A DNA stretch of 64,000 nucleotides from Amphibacillus jilinensis Y1. Its GTDB lineage: Bacteria; Bacillota; Bacilli; Bacillales; Amphibacillaceae. Where the stretch lies: positions 1,310,357 through 1,374,356 of the forward strand of contig NZ_JH976434.1 in NCBI RefSeq assembly GCF_000306965.1. Reading direction: 5' to 3'. This document shows, one piece after another, positions 33,318 to 42,820 of this stretch (its first letter is position 1; each line of letters begins with the position of its first letter). The notes below the pieces were generated by a model, which was not told the origin of the DNA, ran no database searches, and saw only the letters and a list, made by a program, of their open reading frames with translations. The translations under genes were made by a program, and so were the position numbers.

Positions 33318-34202
33318 ATGGCTAATTTAGGTACAGATCGTGTCAAACGAGGTATGGCAGAAATGCAAAAAGGTGGCGTTATTATGGACGTCGTCAATGC
33401 AGAACAAGCAAAGATAGCAGAGGAAGCTGGAGCGGTAGCCGTCATGGCATTGGAGCGGGTTCCATCAGATATTCGAGCGGCAGGTGGTGTCGCGCGTATG
33501 GCTGATCCAACCATTGTTGAAGAAGTGATGAACGCTGTCTCGATACCTGTTATGGCAAAGGCTCGAATTGGTCATGTTGTGGAAGCACGTGTTTTAGAAG
33601 CCATGGGTGTTGATTATATTGATGAAAGTGAAGTATTAACACCAGCTGATGAGGTCTATCATTTAAATAAAAAAGAATATACAGTGCCTTTTGTCTGTGG
33701 ATGCCGTGATTTAGGTGAAGCGGCACGTCGGATTGGCGAGGGGACGTCAATGTTACGAACAAAGGGCGAACCTGGCACAGGGAATATTGTAGAAGCTGTA
33801 CGTCATATGAGAGAAGTCAACGGACAAGTACGTAAACTTATTAGTATGTCGACAGATGAAATTATGACATTTGCTAAAGATTTGGGCGCACCTTATCAAG
33901 TGCTTCTAGACATTAAGGCAAACGGTCGTCTCCCTGTTGTAAACTTTGCTGCCGGTGGTGTGGCAACACCAGCTGATGCAGCGTTAATGATGGAGTTAGG
34001 GGCTGATGGTGTTTTCGTAGGTTCAGGTATTTTTAAATCTGATGAACCCGCTAAATTTGCTAAAGCTATTGTTGAAGCAACAACGCACTATCAAGATTAT
34101 CAATTAATCGCTGATATATCAAAAGGACTTGGAACAGCCATGAAAGGCCTAGAGATTAGCTCTATTGCCCCTGAACAGCGTATGCAGGATCGTGGTTGGT
34201 AA
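33318..34202 (+). CDS. pdxS: Pyridoxal 5'-phosphate synthase subunit PdxS
   Basis: 294 residues. Barrel enzyme with [13 protein letters not shown], the lysine-bearing [10 protein letters not shown] and [12 protein letters not shown] phosphate-binding loops and the C-terminal [12 protein letters not shown]. With PdxT makes PLP from ribose 5-phosphate, glyceraldehyde 3-phosphate and glutamine-derived ammonia. AGGGGGATATGG before ATG. Cotranscribed with pdxT, 28 bp downstream. Confidence 0.98.
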   Translation: MANLGTDRVKRGMAEMQKGGVIMDVVNAEQAKIAEEAGAVAVMALERVPSDIRAAGGVARMADPTIVEEVMNAVSIPVMAKARIGHVVEARVLEAMGVDYIDESEVLTPADEVYHLNKKEYTVPFVCGCRDLGEAARRIGEGTSMLRTKGEPGTGNIVEAVRHMREVNGQVRKLISMSTDEIMTFAKDLGAPYQVLLDIKANGRLPVVNFAAGGVATPADAALMMELGADGVFVGSGIFKSDEPAKFAKAIVEATTHYQDYQLIADISKGLGTAMKGLEISSIAPEQRMQDRGW

Positions 34203-34230
34203 TTTAGTATAGATAAAGGAACGATAATAT

Positions 34231-34818
34231 ATGACAAAAATAGGTGTACTAGGATTGCAGGGTGCAGTTAGAGAACATATTAAATCGATAGAGCGAAGTG
34301 GTGCTGAGGCAGTTGTTGTTAAAAAGGTAGAGCAACTAGCTGAGATAGACGGTTTAATCTTACCTGGTGGCGAAAGCACTACGATGCGACGTCTTATTAA
34401 TCAATATGGCTTTTTACAACCACTTCAACAATTTAGCAATGCAGGCAAGCCGATCTTTGGGACGTGTGCTGGATTAATTTTGTTAGCGAAGGAGATCGTT
34501 GGGCAACAAGAGCCCCATCTCGCATTAATGGATATTAAAGTTGAACGTAATGCATTTGGTAGACAACGTGAATCCTTTGAGGCGACGTTAGCCATCGAGG
34601 GTGTTGCCCCGGATTTTGAAGCCGTGTTTATCCGTGCACCATATATCATAAAAGCAGAGGCAAATGTTGAAGTACTAGCTAAGTATAACGGAGCCATTGT
34701 TGCAGCAAGGCAAGGAACAATACTTTGCACGGCATTTCATCCAGAGCTAACAGAAGATGATCGTTTAACCCGCTATTTTGTTAAAATGGTCGAAGATGTA
34801 AAAAAAGAGCTTGCATAA
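34231..34818 (+). CDS. pdxT: Pyridoxal 5'-phosphate synthase glutaminase subunit PdxT
   Basis: 195 residues. Class I glutaminase: PGGESTTM, nucleophile in [10 protein letters not shown], and His-Glu in AFHPELTED. Delivers ammonia to PdxS in the 12+12 complex. Immediately downstream of pdxS; the serS T-box starts about 45 bp after its stop. Confidence 0.98.
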   Translation: MTKIGVLGLQGAVREHIKSIERSGAEAVVVKKVEQLAEIDGLILPGGESTTMRRLINQYGFLQPLQQFSNAGKPIFGTCAGLILLAKEIVGQQEPHLALMDIKVERNAFGRQRESFEATLAIEGVAPDFEAVFIRAPYIIKAEANVEVLAKYNGAIVAARQGTILCTAFHPELTEDDRLTRYFVKMVEDVKKELA

Positions 34819-34861
34819 TTAGAGAGTTTTCGCTATGATATAAAAAAACGTTATAAGTACA

Positions 34862-35094
34862 ATACGTTGAGAGGAATTAGTAACCTTTCTGTTTGCTACT
34901 AAAGAGAGCTGGTGGTTGGTGGAAACCAGCACAATAGATTGGTGAATCCATCCTTGAGTGACATGTGGTCGACAAACATGTCCGGTTTCAGAGCCGTTAC
35001 TTCTAAGCAAAGCCGGGGGACTTCGTCTCCAATCAGGGTGGTATCGCGGGAAAAAACTCTCGTCCCTTTATTTATTAGGGATGAGGGTTTTTTT
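34862..35094 (+). promoter_or_regulatory. Serine T-box leader upstream of serS
   Basis: Stem I region begins about 34870. The specifier loop contains GGTGAATCCATCC with Ser codon TCC at 34947-34949. The T-box bulge AGGGTGGTATCGCGGG (about 35035-35050) differs from AGGGTGGNACCGCG by one base; its TGGT would pair with the tRNA acceptor through a final G-U. Terminator arm CTCGTCCCT / AGGGATGAG with TTTTTTT ends the leader. Uncharged tRNA-Ser should favour antitermination. Confidence 0.9.
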
Positions 35095-35096
35095 CT

Positions 35097-35182
35097 GTTA
35101 TCACAGATAATCGCTGGTAAAACACCCCTCAAAATAGAGAACAGAGGTGGATTTATTTAGGTGGGTGATAACGGGAATGCTT
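35097..35182 (+). repeat. Dispersed intergenic repeat, right-truncated
   Basis: TTATCACAGATAATCGCTGG, AAAATAGAGAACAGAGGTGG and AGGTGGGTGATAACGGG are present; the right hairpin is missing. It lies between the T-box terminator and serS. Confidence 0.8.
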
Positions 35183-35269
35183 ATAGTAATAGCCCATCTG
35201 ACGTCTTGGGATGACAGTCATTAATCATTTGATCACTAAGTAATAAATTTTTTATGAGGAGGAATTAAA

Positions 35270-36544
35270 ATGTTAGATATTAAGTATTTACGTCAAAACT
35301 TTCATGAAGTCAAAGAGAAATTGAAATATCGAGGAGAAGATTTATCTGATCTTGATCAATTTGAATCACTTGATCAATCACGCCGGGATTATATTGCAAA
35401 AACGGAAGAATTAAAGGCGAAGCGCAATGAAGTGTCGAAAGAAATTGCAACATTAAAAAAACAGAAACAAGATGCTGAGGCGATGATTCAGGAAATGCGG
35501 GCAGTTGGTGACCAAATTAAAGAAATCGATGCAAAGTTAAAGGATGTTGAAGAAAAGCTTGAACAGTTAATGCTTTCTATTCCTAATCTCCCTCATGCGT
35601 CGACCCCGATTGGGGAAACAGAAGACGATAATGTAGAAGTGCGTAAGTGGGGGGAAGTCAATCAACCTGACTTTGATTTGAAACCGCATTGGGATGTAGC
35701 GACAGACCTCAATTTATTAGATTTTGAACGTGCTGCTAAAGTAACAGGAAGTCGGTTTGTTTTTTATACAGGTTTAGGTGCACGTCTTGAACGTGCGTTG
35801 CTAAATTTTATGATGGACTTGCATGCTGATCAACATGGCTATCGAGAAATGTTACCTCCGTATATGGTCAATCGTACAAGTATGACTGGGACAGGACAAC
35901 TTCCTAAGTTTGAAGAAGATGCTTTTAAAATTGAAGATTGGGAATATTTCCTAGTTCCAACAGCAGAAGTACCTGTAACCAATTATTATCGAGATGATAT
36001 TTTATCAATTAAAGACTTACCACAGAAATTTGTAGCCTTTAGCGCTTCGTTTCGTTCAGAGGCAGGATCTGCTGGCCGAGACACCCGTGGATTAATTCGG
36101 CAGCATCAATTTAATAAAGTGGAAATGGTTCAATTTGCTAAACCAGAAGATTCTTATCAAATTTTAGAAGAATTAACGAGTCATGCGGAGAAGGTATTAC
36201 AATTATTAGCGTTACCCTACCGTGTGATGAGTATGTGTACGGGTGATTTAGGTTTTACCGCTGCCAAAAAATACGATATTGAAGTATGGATGCCAAGCAA
36301 TAACACGTACAGAGAAATATCATCTTGTTCAAACTTTGAAGCATTTCAAGCACGTCGTGCGGGGATTCGTTTTCGCCGTGAAGAAAAGGCAAAGCCTGAA
36401 TTTGTTCATACGTTAAATGGATCGGGTTTAGCAATTGGTCGTACGGTGGCCGCGATATTAGAAAATTATCAGAATAAAGATGGCAGTGTGACAATCCCCA
36501 CTGTTCTTCGACCTTATATGGGTGGAAAAGAAACAATACAATAA
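35270..36544 (+). CDS. serS: Seryl-tRNA synthetase
   Basis: 424 residues. N-terminal coiled-coil tRNA-binding arm (about 30-110, charged [20 protein letters not shown]), class II core with motif 2 [21 protein letters not shown] and motif 3 [16 protein letters not shown]. Charges tRNA-Ser. Under T-box control; a copy of the intergenic repeat lies within its leader mRNA. Followed by the tRNA-Ser gene, as in Bacillus. Confidence 0.98.
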   Translation: MLDIKYLRQNFHEVKEKLKYRGEDLSDLDQFESLDQSRRDYIAKTEELKAKRNEVSKEIATLKKQKQDAEAMIQEMRAVGDQIKEIDAKLKDVEEKLEQLMLSIPNLPHASTPIGETEDDNVEVRKWGEVNQPDFDLKPHWDVATDLNLLDFERAAKVTGSRFVFYTGLGARLERALLNFMMDLHADQHGYREMLPPYMVNRTSMTGTGQLPKFEEDAFKIEDWEYFLVPTAEVPVTNYYRDDILSIKDLPQKFVAFSASFRSEAGSAGRDTRGLIRQHQFNKVEMVQFAKPEDSYQILEELTSHAEKVLQLLALPYRVMSMCTGDLGFTAAKKYDIEVWMPSNNTYREISSCSNFEAFQARRAGIRFRREEKAKPEFVHTLNGSGLAIGRTVAAILENYQNKDGSVTIPTVLRPYMGGKETIQ

Positions 36545-36608
36545 AATGATCAAATAATATTGACAGGGATAATAAGAACTGATATTATAAATCTTGTCGT
36601 CAGTTCAC

Positions 36609-36701
36609 GGAGGAATACCCAAGTCCGGCTGAAGGGATCGGTCTTGAAAACCGACAGGGGCTTCACGGCTCGCGGGGGTTCGAATCCCTCTTCCTCCGCC
36701 A
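36609..36701 (+). tRNA. tRNA-Ser (anticodon TGA), CCA encoded
   Basis: 93 nt. Acceptor GGAGGAA / TTCCTCC, discriminator G, CCA; anticodon arm GGTCTTGAAAACC with TGA; long variable arm CAGGGGCTTCACGGCTCGCG typical of serine tRNAs; T loop GGTTCGAATCC. Decodes UCN codons. Its own terminator follows at 36733. Confidence 0.97.
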
Positions 36702-36732
36702 TTATTATACCTATAACTTAGACGATATAATA

Positions 36733-36775
36733 AGGAGCTTTGTCAGTGTATCGACTGATGAAGCTTCTTTTTGTT
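36733..36775 (+). terminator. Terminator after tRNA-Ser
   Basis: AGGAGCTTTGTCAGT pairs with ACTGATGAAGCTTCT (two mismatches), followed by TTTTGTTTTTT. Confidence 0.8.
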
Positions 36776-36932
36776 TTTTATCACAAAAAATCGTCGGTCC
36801 CCCCTCAATATAGCGAACAGAGGTAAATTTATAGAGGTGGTTGATAACTGACGCTCATGTCCTGATTCACTTAACGAACAATCAGTGGGCGAAGAACGAA
36901 AACGCCACTGATTGAAGGGTTCGTTTTATAGC
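36775..36932 (+). repeat. Dispersed intergenic repeat, complete long form
   Basis: TTATCACAAAAAATCGTCGG, AGCGAACAGAGGTAAATTTA, AGGTGGTTGATAACTG, CAATCAGTGGGCGAAGAACG, ACGCCACTGATTGAAGGGTT, CGTTTTATAGC. Abuts the tRNA terminator. The right half can fold as a hairpin CAATCAGTGGCG / CGCCACTGATTG. Confidence 0.85.
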
Positions 36933-37125
36933 TAAAGAAAATACTTGCATGATCGCAAAAAATCGTTTACTATAACTACTATATGGTATAGCAAGATAGT
37001 GGTGCGATCTGATTAATCTAAAATGATCTTAATGAAGCATTTTTATTATAGATAAAATTCTGTAATCCTCACTGAAGGTCTGTTTAATCTCGCATACTAT
37101 ATTGCAATGCAAGGTAGGTGAAAGA

Positions 37126-37455
37126 ATGGCAATTGGAAGCCAATTATTGAAAGGTGTTTTAGAAGGTTGTATTTTAGCGATCATGGCTAGGGAAACGGTG
37201 TATGGATATGAGCTTGCTGTCAAATTACAGACACAAGGTATTGATGTTAGTGAAGGTTCAATCTACCCTATTTTGTTACGATTACAAAAAGAGGAACGCA
37301 TTATTGGAGAAATAAGAAAATCGCCTAATGGACCTAATCGTAAATATTATCAATTAACTGATAAAGGAAAAAGGTCGTTGCAAGCATTTCGATTGCATTG
37401 GGAAAATCTAAAATATCCCGTAGATCGCTTATTAGAAGAGAAGGAGGACGAATAA
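37126..37455 (+). CDS. PadR-family transcriptional regulator
   Basis: 109 residues from the ATG at 37126 (AGGTAGGTGA upstream). Winged-helix fold: SQLLKGVLEGCILAIMARE, VYGYELAVKLQTQG, VSEGSIYPILLRLQKEE and GPNRKYYQLTDKGK. PadR proteins repress adjacent membrane or efflux genes in response to small molecules. It abuts the DUF1129 gene (no gap) with AAGGAGG for the latter inside its end. A palindrome TTGCAATGCAA at 37102-37112, just before the ribosome site, is a candidate operator. Confidence 0.93.
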   Translation: MAIGSQLLKGVLEGCILAIMARETVYGYELAVKLQTQGIDVSEGSIYPILLRLQKEERIIGEIRKSPNGPNRKYYQLTDKGKRSLQAFRLHWENLKYPVDRLLEEKEDE

Positions 37456-38127
37456 GTGGAGATGTTGATTGAAGAAAATAATCAAAAACGTGAGTTACTT
37501 AATGAAAAAAACAAGCAGATTTATGAAGATATCTTGGTGTACGTTCGGTTATCTTTTAGTAAGTCTGAGCAAGAGACCGAAGAAATCTTAATGGAATTAC
37601 TTGATCATTTGTTAATTTTACAAAAAGAAGATCGAGATGCTAGTGAATTATTTGGTGATAATCCACGTGGTTATGCTGATGAAATTATTGGAGAACTACC
37701 CAAAACGGTTACTAAAAAAAGTTTGTGTTTATTCGGTATGGGGGTATGTTATTTCTTTGCAACATCCACATTTTTTCAAGGATTTTTAGTCATGCTTTTG
37801 TCTTTTCTGTTTGATCATATTCAAACCAGTCGAACCTATTCGCTTGGAACCGTACTCGTTAACAGTTTTAGTTCTGTAGTCATTGCGGCCATTGTTATCT
37901 ACGGAATGATTCGTTACTTAAGATGGTCGTGTTTCAACTCAGGGTCTAAAGTCTCTGAACGAATATTTGCGGGGGTCATATTTGGTATCATTCCTTTTGG
38001 ATTGTTTATCGTACTATTTTATTTTATGCCTTCGTTTGGAGTAATGATTAATCTTGAGGTATACTGGTTAATGCCTATTGGTGTTATATTGTTCTTTGTC
38101 GGTCAATGGCTTAGAAAAAAAGCATAG
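37456..38127 (+). CDS. DUF1129-like membrane protein paired with PadR
   Basis: 223 residues, GTG start (ATG at 37462 is an alternative). Residues 1-90 are soluble and rich in Glu, with LMELLDHLLILQKED typical of DUF1129/DUF1700-like proteins that accompany PadR regulators; about four membrane spans follow (residues 95-220). Function unknown; such pairs may act as a membrane-stress sensor and regulator. Cotranscribed with the PadR gene. Confidence 0.75.
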   Translation: MEMLIEENNQKRELLNEKNKQIYEDILVYVRLSFSKSEQETEEILMELLDHLLILQKEDRDASELFGDNPRGYADEIIGELPKTVTKKSLCLFGMGVCYFFATSTFFQGFLVMLLSFLFDHIQTSRTYSLGTVLVNSFSSVVIAAIVIYGMIRYLRWSCFNSGSKVSERIFAGVIFGIIPFGLFIVLFYFMPSFGVMINLEVYWLMPIGVILFFVGQWLRKKA

Positions 38128-38165
38128 TTTGAACATGTTCAGCTTAGTGCAAAGGAGGAATTTAA

Positions 38166-38984
38166 ATGTCTGAAAAAATCGCTTTTATTGGTGCGGGTGC
38201 CATGGCGGAGGCCCTTATTGCTGGGATTATAAATGATGGAGATATTCCGGCCTCTTCAATTACGGCAACAAACAAAGGAAATCCAAAGCAATTGACGTAT
38301 ATGAAGCATACCTATGGTATTAACGTATGTGAAAATTTGCTGGAAACGGTCGCTGAAGCAAATATTATCATTCTTGCGGTTAAACCAAAGGATGCTGAAG
38401 CCGTTTTATTTGAATTGAAGTCAATCGTTAAACAAGATGTGCTAATTATTTCAGTTATGGCTGGTATTTCAACGCAATATATTGTCAAGATGTTAGAGAA
38501 AGATGTGTCAGTCATTCGGGCAATGCCAAATACTTCTGCAACAATAGGATTAAGTGCGACAGCCATTGCCAAAGGTGATTTTGCAAATGAGAATGCCATA
38601 GAGATTTCCAATAAGATTTTAGGTACAGTTGGTATGGTTAAAGAGGTAAGCGAGCCAGATATTGATACGATTACAGCTATTGCTGGAAGCGGGCCGGCTT
38701 ATTTCTACTACATTGTTGAAGCGATGGAACAAGCGGCGTTAGAGTTAGGTTTAGCCAAAGAGGATGCAATGCCATTTATTCAACAGACGATTTTAGGTGC
38801 AGCGGAAATGTTACGCAGATCAGAGGATTCTCCAGCTGAACTACGTAAAAAGATAACGAGCCCAGCAGGGACCACAGAAGCAGGTTTAAACGCGTTAATG
38901 GATGCTCATGTTGGTGATTCAATGAAAGTAGCTATTAAACGAGCTTATCAACGATCTAAACAGCTAGGTGAAGAAACTAAGTAG
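38166..38984 (+). CDS. proC: Pyrroline-5-carboxylate reductase
   Basis: 272 residues. Rossmann start IAFIGAGAMAEALIAGII, then VIRAMPNTSATIG, AIAGSGPAYFYYIVEAM and the C-terminal RKKITSPAGTTEAGLNALM signature. Last step of proline synthesis with NAD(P)H; proline also serves as an osmoprotectant. AAGGAGG upstream. Stands between the PadR pair and a bidirectional terminator, facing the flavin operon. Confidence 0.95.
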   Translation: MSEKIAFIGAGAMAEALIAGIINDGDIPASSITATNKGNPKQLTYMKHTYGINVCENLLETVAEANIIILAVKPKDAEAVLFELKSIVKQDVLIISVMAGISTQYIVKMLEKDVSVIRAMPNTSATIGLSATAIAKGDFANENAIEISNKILGTVGMVKEVSEPDIDTITAIAGSGPAYFYYIVEAMEQAALELGLAKEDAMPFIQQTILGAAEMLRRSEDSPAELRKKITSPAGTTEAGLNALMDAHVGDSMKVAIKRAYQRSKQLGEETK

Positions 38985-39060
38985 GAATCAGTGCAGTGCT
39001 TAATGGACTTAACTTAAATTATTTCTTTGCTTAAAGAAGTATAAACTTATTCAATATTGT

Positions 39061-39093
39061 AACGTCCCCCTTATCATTGAAAAGGGGGACGTT
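39061..39093. terminator. Bidirectional terminator between proC and the flavin operon
   Basis: Perfect 12-bp stem AACGTCCCCCTT / AAGGGGGACGTT with T/A tracts on both sides, between two convergent genes. Confidence 0.88.
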
Positions 39094-39115
39094 ATTTATT
39101 TAATATGTTAAGTTT

Positions 39116-40297
39116 TTAACCTTTTGTTGTTGCACCTGAACCAGCATCAACATCATGTTTGGGGCTGTTAGATAGAGAATCTGTGCTCCCTTCTAGTTTT
39201 TGACCGGTTTGCTTCAGATACCAATTGACAACAGGCTTAAAGTCTAGAACATATTCATTAATCCCAGCATAGTTGCCTTGATCATCATGCATTGCTTGAT
39301 AGTTATGAACAACAAATTTATCAGGACCATGTGTTGGTACATGAACTCGCACAGCATCCTGTTTACCTGAACGTAGTTGCTGAATAACCCATTCGACACT
39401 TTTAAGAGAGCGTTCTGGATGGCATAAGGCGAGTGGGTTACCCACTTGTCCAGGTACTCGATCAGCTAACATTTCTTCAGCTGGTTTAGTGTAGTTATAG
39501 TATAAAAATTGGTTGTTATTATCTGCAAATGTTAATTCCATTGGCATTGAAGCAAGGAATGTATTGATTTGATCAACTGTTAAAATACCACGATTTAGTT
39601 TTACGTATGTATCCCCTTCAACCGCATTAACCTTCTTCGCGGCTTGTTCAACCCAGTCCTCAGCAGACATATTAACGTCTTTAATAGTTGTATCAATTGT
39701 ATTCGTCACATGTAAATCCTCTTCAGGTAGTGGTTGGTCACTTGATTCATCTAGACGAGTCACTAATTGGACAAACTGAACAAATTTTTTGAGGGTACTT
39801 TCTAAGAATTTAATTGTATTTTGTTCTTTTAAGTTATTATTTTCATCAAAGGCTTGTTTAACTTTACCTAATAGGAATTCATTTCCCGGCATTACAAGTG
39901 CATTTACACCGGGTGCATCTAAAATTTGACGTAAATGGAGTTGGGCACGTGATGAACCTTGATCATAATAAGAAGCACCCACGATCATGACCGGCTTATT
40001 TTCTAGTGGGTGTATCTCAAATGATAACCATTCGATGACACTTTTAAGACTAGCAGGAATGGTATGATTATGTTCAGGAGTAGCAATAATGACTGCGTCT
40101 GCCTCAGTAATCTTTTTATTTAATTTTTGAATGGGTGCACTTTCCGTTTGATTATCACTTTGGTTAAACAAAGGAATGTCTTTAATTTCTATAACATCTA
40201 AATCAAATAATTGACTATACTGCTTTTTAATAAAGTTGAGTAATAAACGATTATATGACACTTCTGCATTTGATCCAACAATACCAACAATTTTCAT
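39116..40297 (-). CDS. NAD(P)H-dependent FMN reductase with PAS domain and C-terminal flavinylation tag
   Basis: 393 residues. Residues 1-180: flavodoxin-like NADPH:FMN reductase ([43 protein letters not shown]). Residues 190-240: linker. Residues 241-355: a PAS-like domain resembling the DUF438 C-terminal part ([42 protein letters not shown]). Tail 376-393 ends [10 protein letters not shown], matching the ApbE substrate motif D-x-x-S/T-G-A-T with Thr390 as the probable FMN acceptor. No signal peptide, so cytosolic. It lies in an operon with apbE and a paralogous reductase, 18 bp downstream of the latter. Function is inferred: soluble flavin electron carrier. Confidence 0.85.
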   Translation of the reverse strand: MKIVGIVGSNAEVSYNRLLLNFIKKQYSQLFDLDVIEIKDIPLFNQSDNQTESAPIQKLNKKITEADAVIIATPEHNHTIPASLKSVIEWLSFEIHPLENKPVMIVGASYYDQGSSRAQLHLRQILDAPGVNALVMPGNEFLLGKVKQAFDENNNLKEQNTIKFLESTLKKFVQFVQLVTRLDESSDQPLPEEDLHVTNTIDTTIKDVNMSAEDWVEQAAKKVNAVEGDTYVKLNRGILTVDQINTFLASMPMELTFADNNNQFLYYNYTKPAEEMLADRVPGQVGNPLALCHPERSLKSVEWVIQQLRSGKQDAVRVHVPTHGPDKFVVHNYQAMHDDQGNYAGINEYVLDFKPVVNWYLKQTGQKLEGSTDSLSNSPKHDVDAGSGATTKG

Positions 40298-40314
40298 TAT
40301 TTACAGCTCCTATC

Positions 40315-40923
40315 TTAAATATTTTCCCAAGAGAAATTTTCAGCTTCTTTTTTGTTATCGCCGTGTGCATGCGTTAATTGATTTACAAGTTCAACAAATA
40401 CTAGAAAATCTTCAAATAATCTTGTTAATTTTTCAACTTGATCATTATCTTTCAAATTACTATTTTCATCAAATGCTTGAAGGGAGTGACTTAAAAGAAA
40501 CTCTGAGCTTGGCATGATACGCGCTTTTAGTTCTGGTGCATCAAGAATTTGTCGTAAATGTAATTGTGCACGCGATGAGCCAAGTGTGCCATACGATGCA
40601 CCAGTAATCATAACAGGCTTATCAACAAATGGAAAAATTCCATAAGAAAACCAATTAAGTGCATTGATCAATGAAGCAGGAACAGAGTGATCATATTCAG
40701 GTGTGCTAATAATAACGCCATCAGCTTGTTCAATTTTCTCTGCCATCTCCTTTACAATATTAGGAACAACCTTATCTTCTGGTTTATTAAAGATGGGGAT
40801 GTCTCTAATTTCCATAAGCTCAATGTCCGCTTGTTGCTTAAATTTTTTTTGCATAAATTGTAGTAGCATCCGGTTGGTTGAGTGATCGGCATTTGTTCCA
40901 ACAAGACCAATAAATTTCTTCAT
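40315..40923 (-). CDS. NADPH-dependent FMN reductase family protein
   Basis: 202 residues, a single flavodoxin-like reductase domain paralogous to the first 180 residues of its downstream neighbour: [52 protein letters not shown]. It lacks the PAS domain and flavinylation tail. May hand electrons from NAD(P)H to the tagged protein, or form a heterodimer with it (inference). Between apbE (25 bp upstream) and the PAS-containing reductase. Confidence 0.9.
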   Translation of the reverse strand: MKKFIGLVGTNADHSTNRMLLQFMQKKFKQQADIELMEIRDIPIFNKPEDKVVPNIVKEMAEKIEQADGVIISTPEYDHSVPASLINALNWFSYGIFPFVDKPVMITGASYGTLGSSRAQLHLRQILDAPELKARIMPSSEFLLSHSLQAFDENSNLKDNDQVEKLTRLFEDFLVFVELVNQLTHAHGDNKKEAENFSWENI

Positions 40924-40948
40924 ATTTTTCTTCCTCTCCGTTTAACAA

Positions 40949-41887
40949 TTAATAATTAAAGTGTATGATTCTTTCTTCTAATTCCTTTGAGTAATAGATG
41001 GTGTGATTAGTTGTCACAATAATCCCACTGATGCCTTCTAATAATTCTAAGTATTCAATAATTTCCTTAGCAGATTTACCGAATAGGCGTGTTGTCCATA
41101 TTTCAGCATCAAGTGATGCTTTTGAAATAATGGTTAAACTTATAACATTTGTGGTGACTGGATAGCCGGTGTTAGGATCTAGTATATGATGATATATATG
41201 TCCGTTTTTTTGCATATTGCGTTCATAAATGCCTGAAGTAACGACAGTCTGATTATAAACATTAACTGCTAATAGATACTGATTGCGAGCAGCCGTTGGG
41301 TCTTTAATACCGATGCAAAATAACCCTGATGTTCGCTCTCTAGATCGACCAAGAGTCATTATATTTCCTCCTAAATTAACTAAGGCAGAGGTGACACAAA
41401 GTTTCTTTAAATATTCAATTACTAAATCTGCAATGAAACCTTTAGCAAGAGAGCCAAGATCAATTAACATACCAGCCTCTTTTAGATAAACAGATCTGTC
41501 TTGATCATTTAATAGAATGGCATGCGGATTCGTTAATTTAAGTTTTGTCATTATTTCTTCTTCAGTGGGTATTCTGGCATCATTGAAACCAATTCGCCAA
41601 GTTTGAACGAGAGGTCCAATCGCAATATTTAAAAAACTATTTTCACAGATGCTATGTTCTTTACCGACTTTAATCAACTGATAGAGATCCTTGTGAACAC
41701 TGACCGGTGTTACACCAGCTGCTTGGTTAACAGCCATCAATTCTGAGTCAGGATCATTAGCGCTAAAGCGTTTTTCATAAATCGTTAGTTTCTGGATCAG
41801 TTTATTTAAGATATTAGCGCTTTTGGGGTGTTCAATCATGAGATCAATCACCGTACCCATCATGCGTAGGGTTGTTTGATTTTTCAT
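40949..41887 (-). CDS. apbE: ApbE-type FAD:protein FMN transferase, cytosolic form
   Basis: 312 residues. Family motifs: DLGSLAKGFIAD (143-154), LGGN (172-175), HHILDPNTGYPV (233-244) and DAEIWTTRLF (260-269) for Mg2+/FAD binding. Transfers FMN from FAD to a Thr in target proteins. Starts MKNQTTLRMMGTVIDL without signal peptide or lipobox, unlike the exported enzymes that serve Rnf and Nqr, so it should act inside the cell. The neighbouring gene 39116-40297 encodes a likely substrate. First enzyme gene after the Rgg-like regulator. Confidence 0.92.
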   Translation of the reverse strand: MKNQTTLRMMGTVIDLMIEHPKSANILNKLIQKLTIYEKRFSANDPDSELMAVNQAAGVTPVSVHKDLYQLIKVGKEHSICENSFLNIAIGPLVQTWRIGFNDARIPTEEEIMTKLKLTNPHAILLNDQDRSVYLKEAGMLIDLGSLAKGFIADLVIEYLKKLCVTSALVNLGGNIMTLGRSRERTSGLFCIGIKDPTAARNQYLLAVNVYNQTVVTSGIYERNMQKNGHIYHHILDPNTGYPVTTNVISLTIISKASLDAEIWTTRLFGKSAKEIIEYLELLEGISGIIVTTNHTIYYSKELEERIIHFNY

Positions 41888-41944
41888 TGGGTTAAATCAA
41901 TCCCCCCTATAAATTTCTAAAGTCTCTATAAAAAAAGATTCATA

Positions 41945-42820
41945 TTAACTGCGTTCTAATACCCCTTGTTCCAATTGGGCTAATTCTTTTAATGCAATTT
42001 CATTTTTATTAATTTTTGAATAAGCGCGTGCATCATAAATAAGTTCTAATATCTTTTGTTTAGATTCATGTTTAATAATTGCATTTTTAGCTAACTGAAT
42101 CGCAGCACGTGCGAGATAATAAGTAACATGATTGTCTGAACAAATGGAAACAGCATAGTTAAGTAAAGCATCACTAATTTCAAGTTCATGAATTTTAGAA
42201 TAAAAAACACCACATTGAAAAACAATGTTAAGAACCCGCCAAGTATCTTCCATATTTTTTGCTGGATAGTTGTAAATTTTTTCGAGCACCTTATTAAAAT
42301 AGAACTCTGCTTTTTCTAAGTCATCTTCACGTGTATACACCATTCCAATGCCTGTATAAGCAAGAAGGCGAAAAATATGTGATTCCTTTGTTTCTTCTTC
42401 CAATAGGACCTGGTCAAAAGTAAAAAGAATATCTGTAACAGAGTAGCTCTGGAAAATCATAATAAAGCCATTTAAATAGTGATAACGTAAAACAAGGTTT
42501 AAGTCCTCAATCGAATCGATGGAAATACTCTTAATTAAAGCTTGAGCTTTTTCATATTTACTCGTAATTAAGAAAAACTCTGCTTTATTCATTTTTTCGA
42601 CAGTTTCTGAGTAACTAATGCCAACTTTAGGGAATAATTCATCCAATGACAAATGAAGTCGATTACAGAGTTTGATTAGGATTTTAAGATTAGGGACTTG
42701 TCCATTATTTTCAAATCGACTGAGTGTCGCCTGAGTGCAGATCCCTTCGGCAAGTTCAATTTGTGATAATCCCATTGCTTTACGAGCCTTAATAAACTGC
42801 TCAATATTTATTTTGATCAC
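41945..42820 (-). CDS. Rgg/MutR-like XRE regulator with TPR-like C-terminus
   Basis: 291 residues. HTH at 6-60 (FIKARKAMGLSQIELAEGIC, TLSRFENNGQVPNLKIL, LHLSLDELF); the rest is alpha-helical and repeat-like as in Rgg/PlcR/RRNPP proteins, which often bind peptides. Start uncertain: the GTG at 42820 overlaps the AAAGGAG site, so a downstream ATA (42811) or another codon could be used. It precedes apbE by 57 bp in the same direction and probably controls the operon. I saw no obvious cognate peptide gene. Confidence 0.8.
   Translation of the reverse strand: MIKINIEQFIKARKAMGLSQIELAEGICTQATLSRFENNGQVPNLKILIKLCNRLHLSLDELFPKVGISYSETVEKMNKAEFFLITSKYEKAQALIKSISIDSIEDLNLVLRYHYLNGFIMIFQSYSVTDILFTFDQVLLEEETKESHIFRLLAYTGIGMVYTREDDLEKAEFYFNKVLEKIYNYPAKNMEDTWRVLNIVFQCGVFYSKIHELEISDALLNYAVSICSDNHVTYYLARAAIQLAKNAIIKHESKQKILELIYDARAYSKINKNEIALKELAQLEQGVLERS

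Noticed and set aside
34819..35160. Reading frames in both strands between pdxT and serS
   Set aside because: The region is a T-box leader plus a copy of the intergenic repeat; no ribosome sites or family matches.
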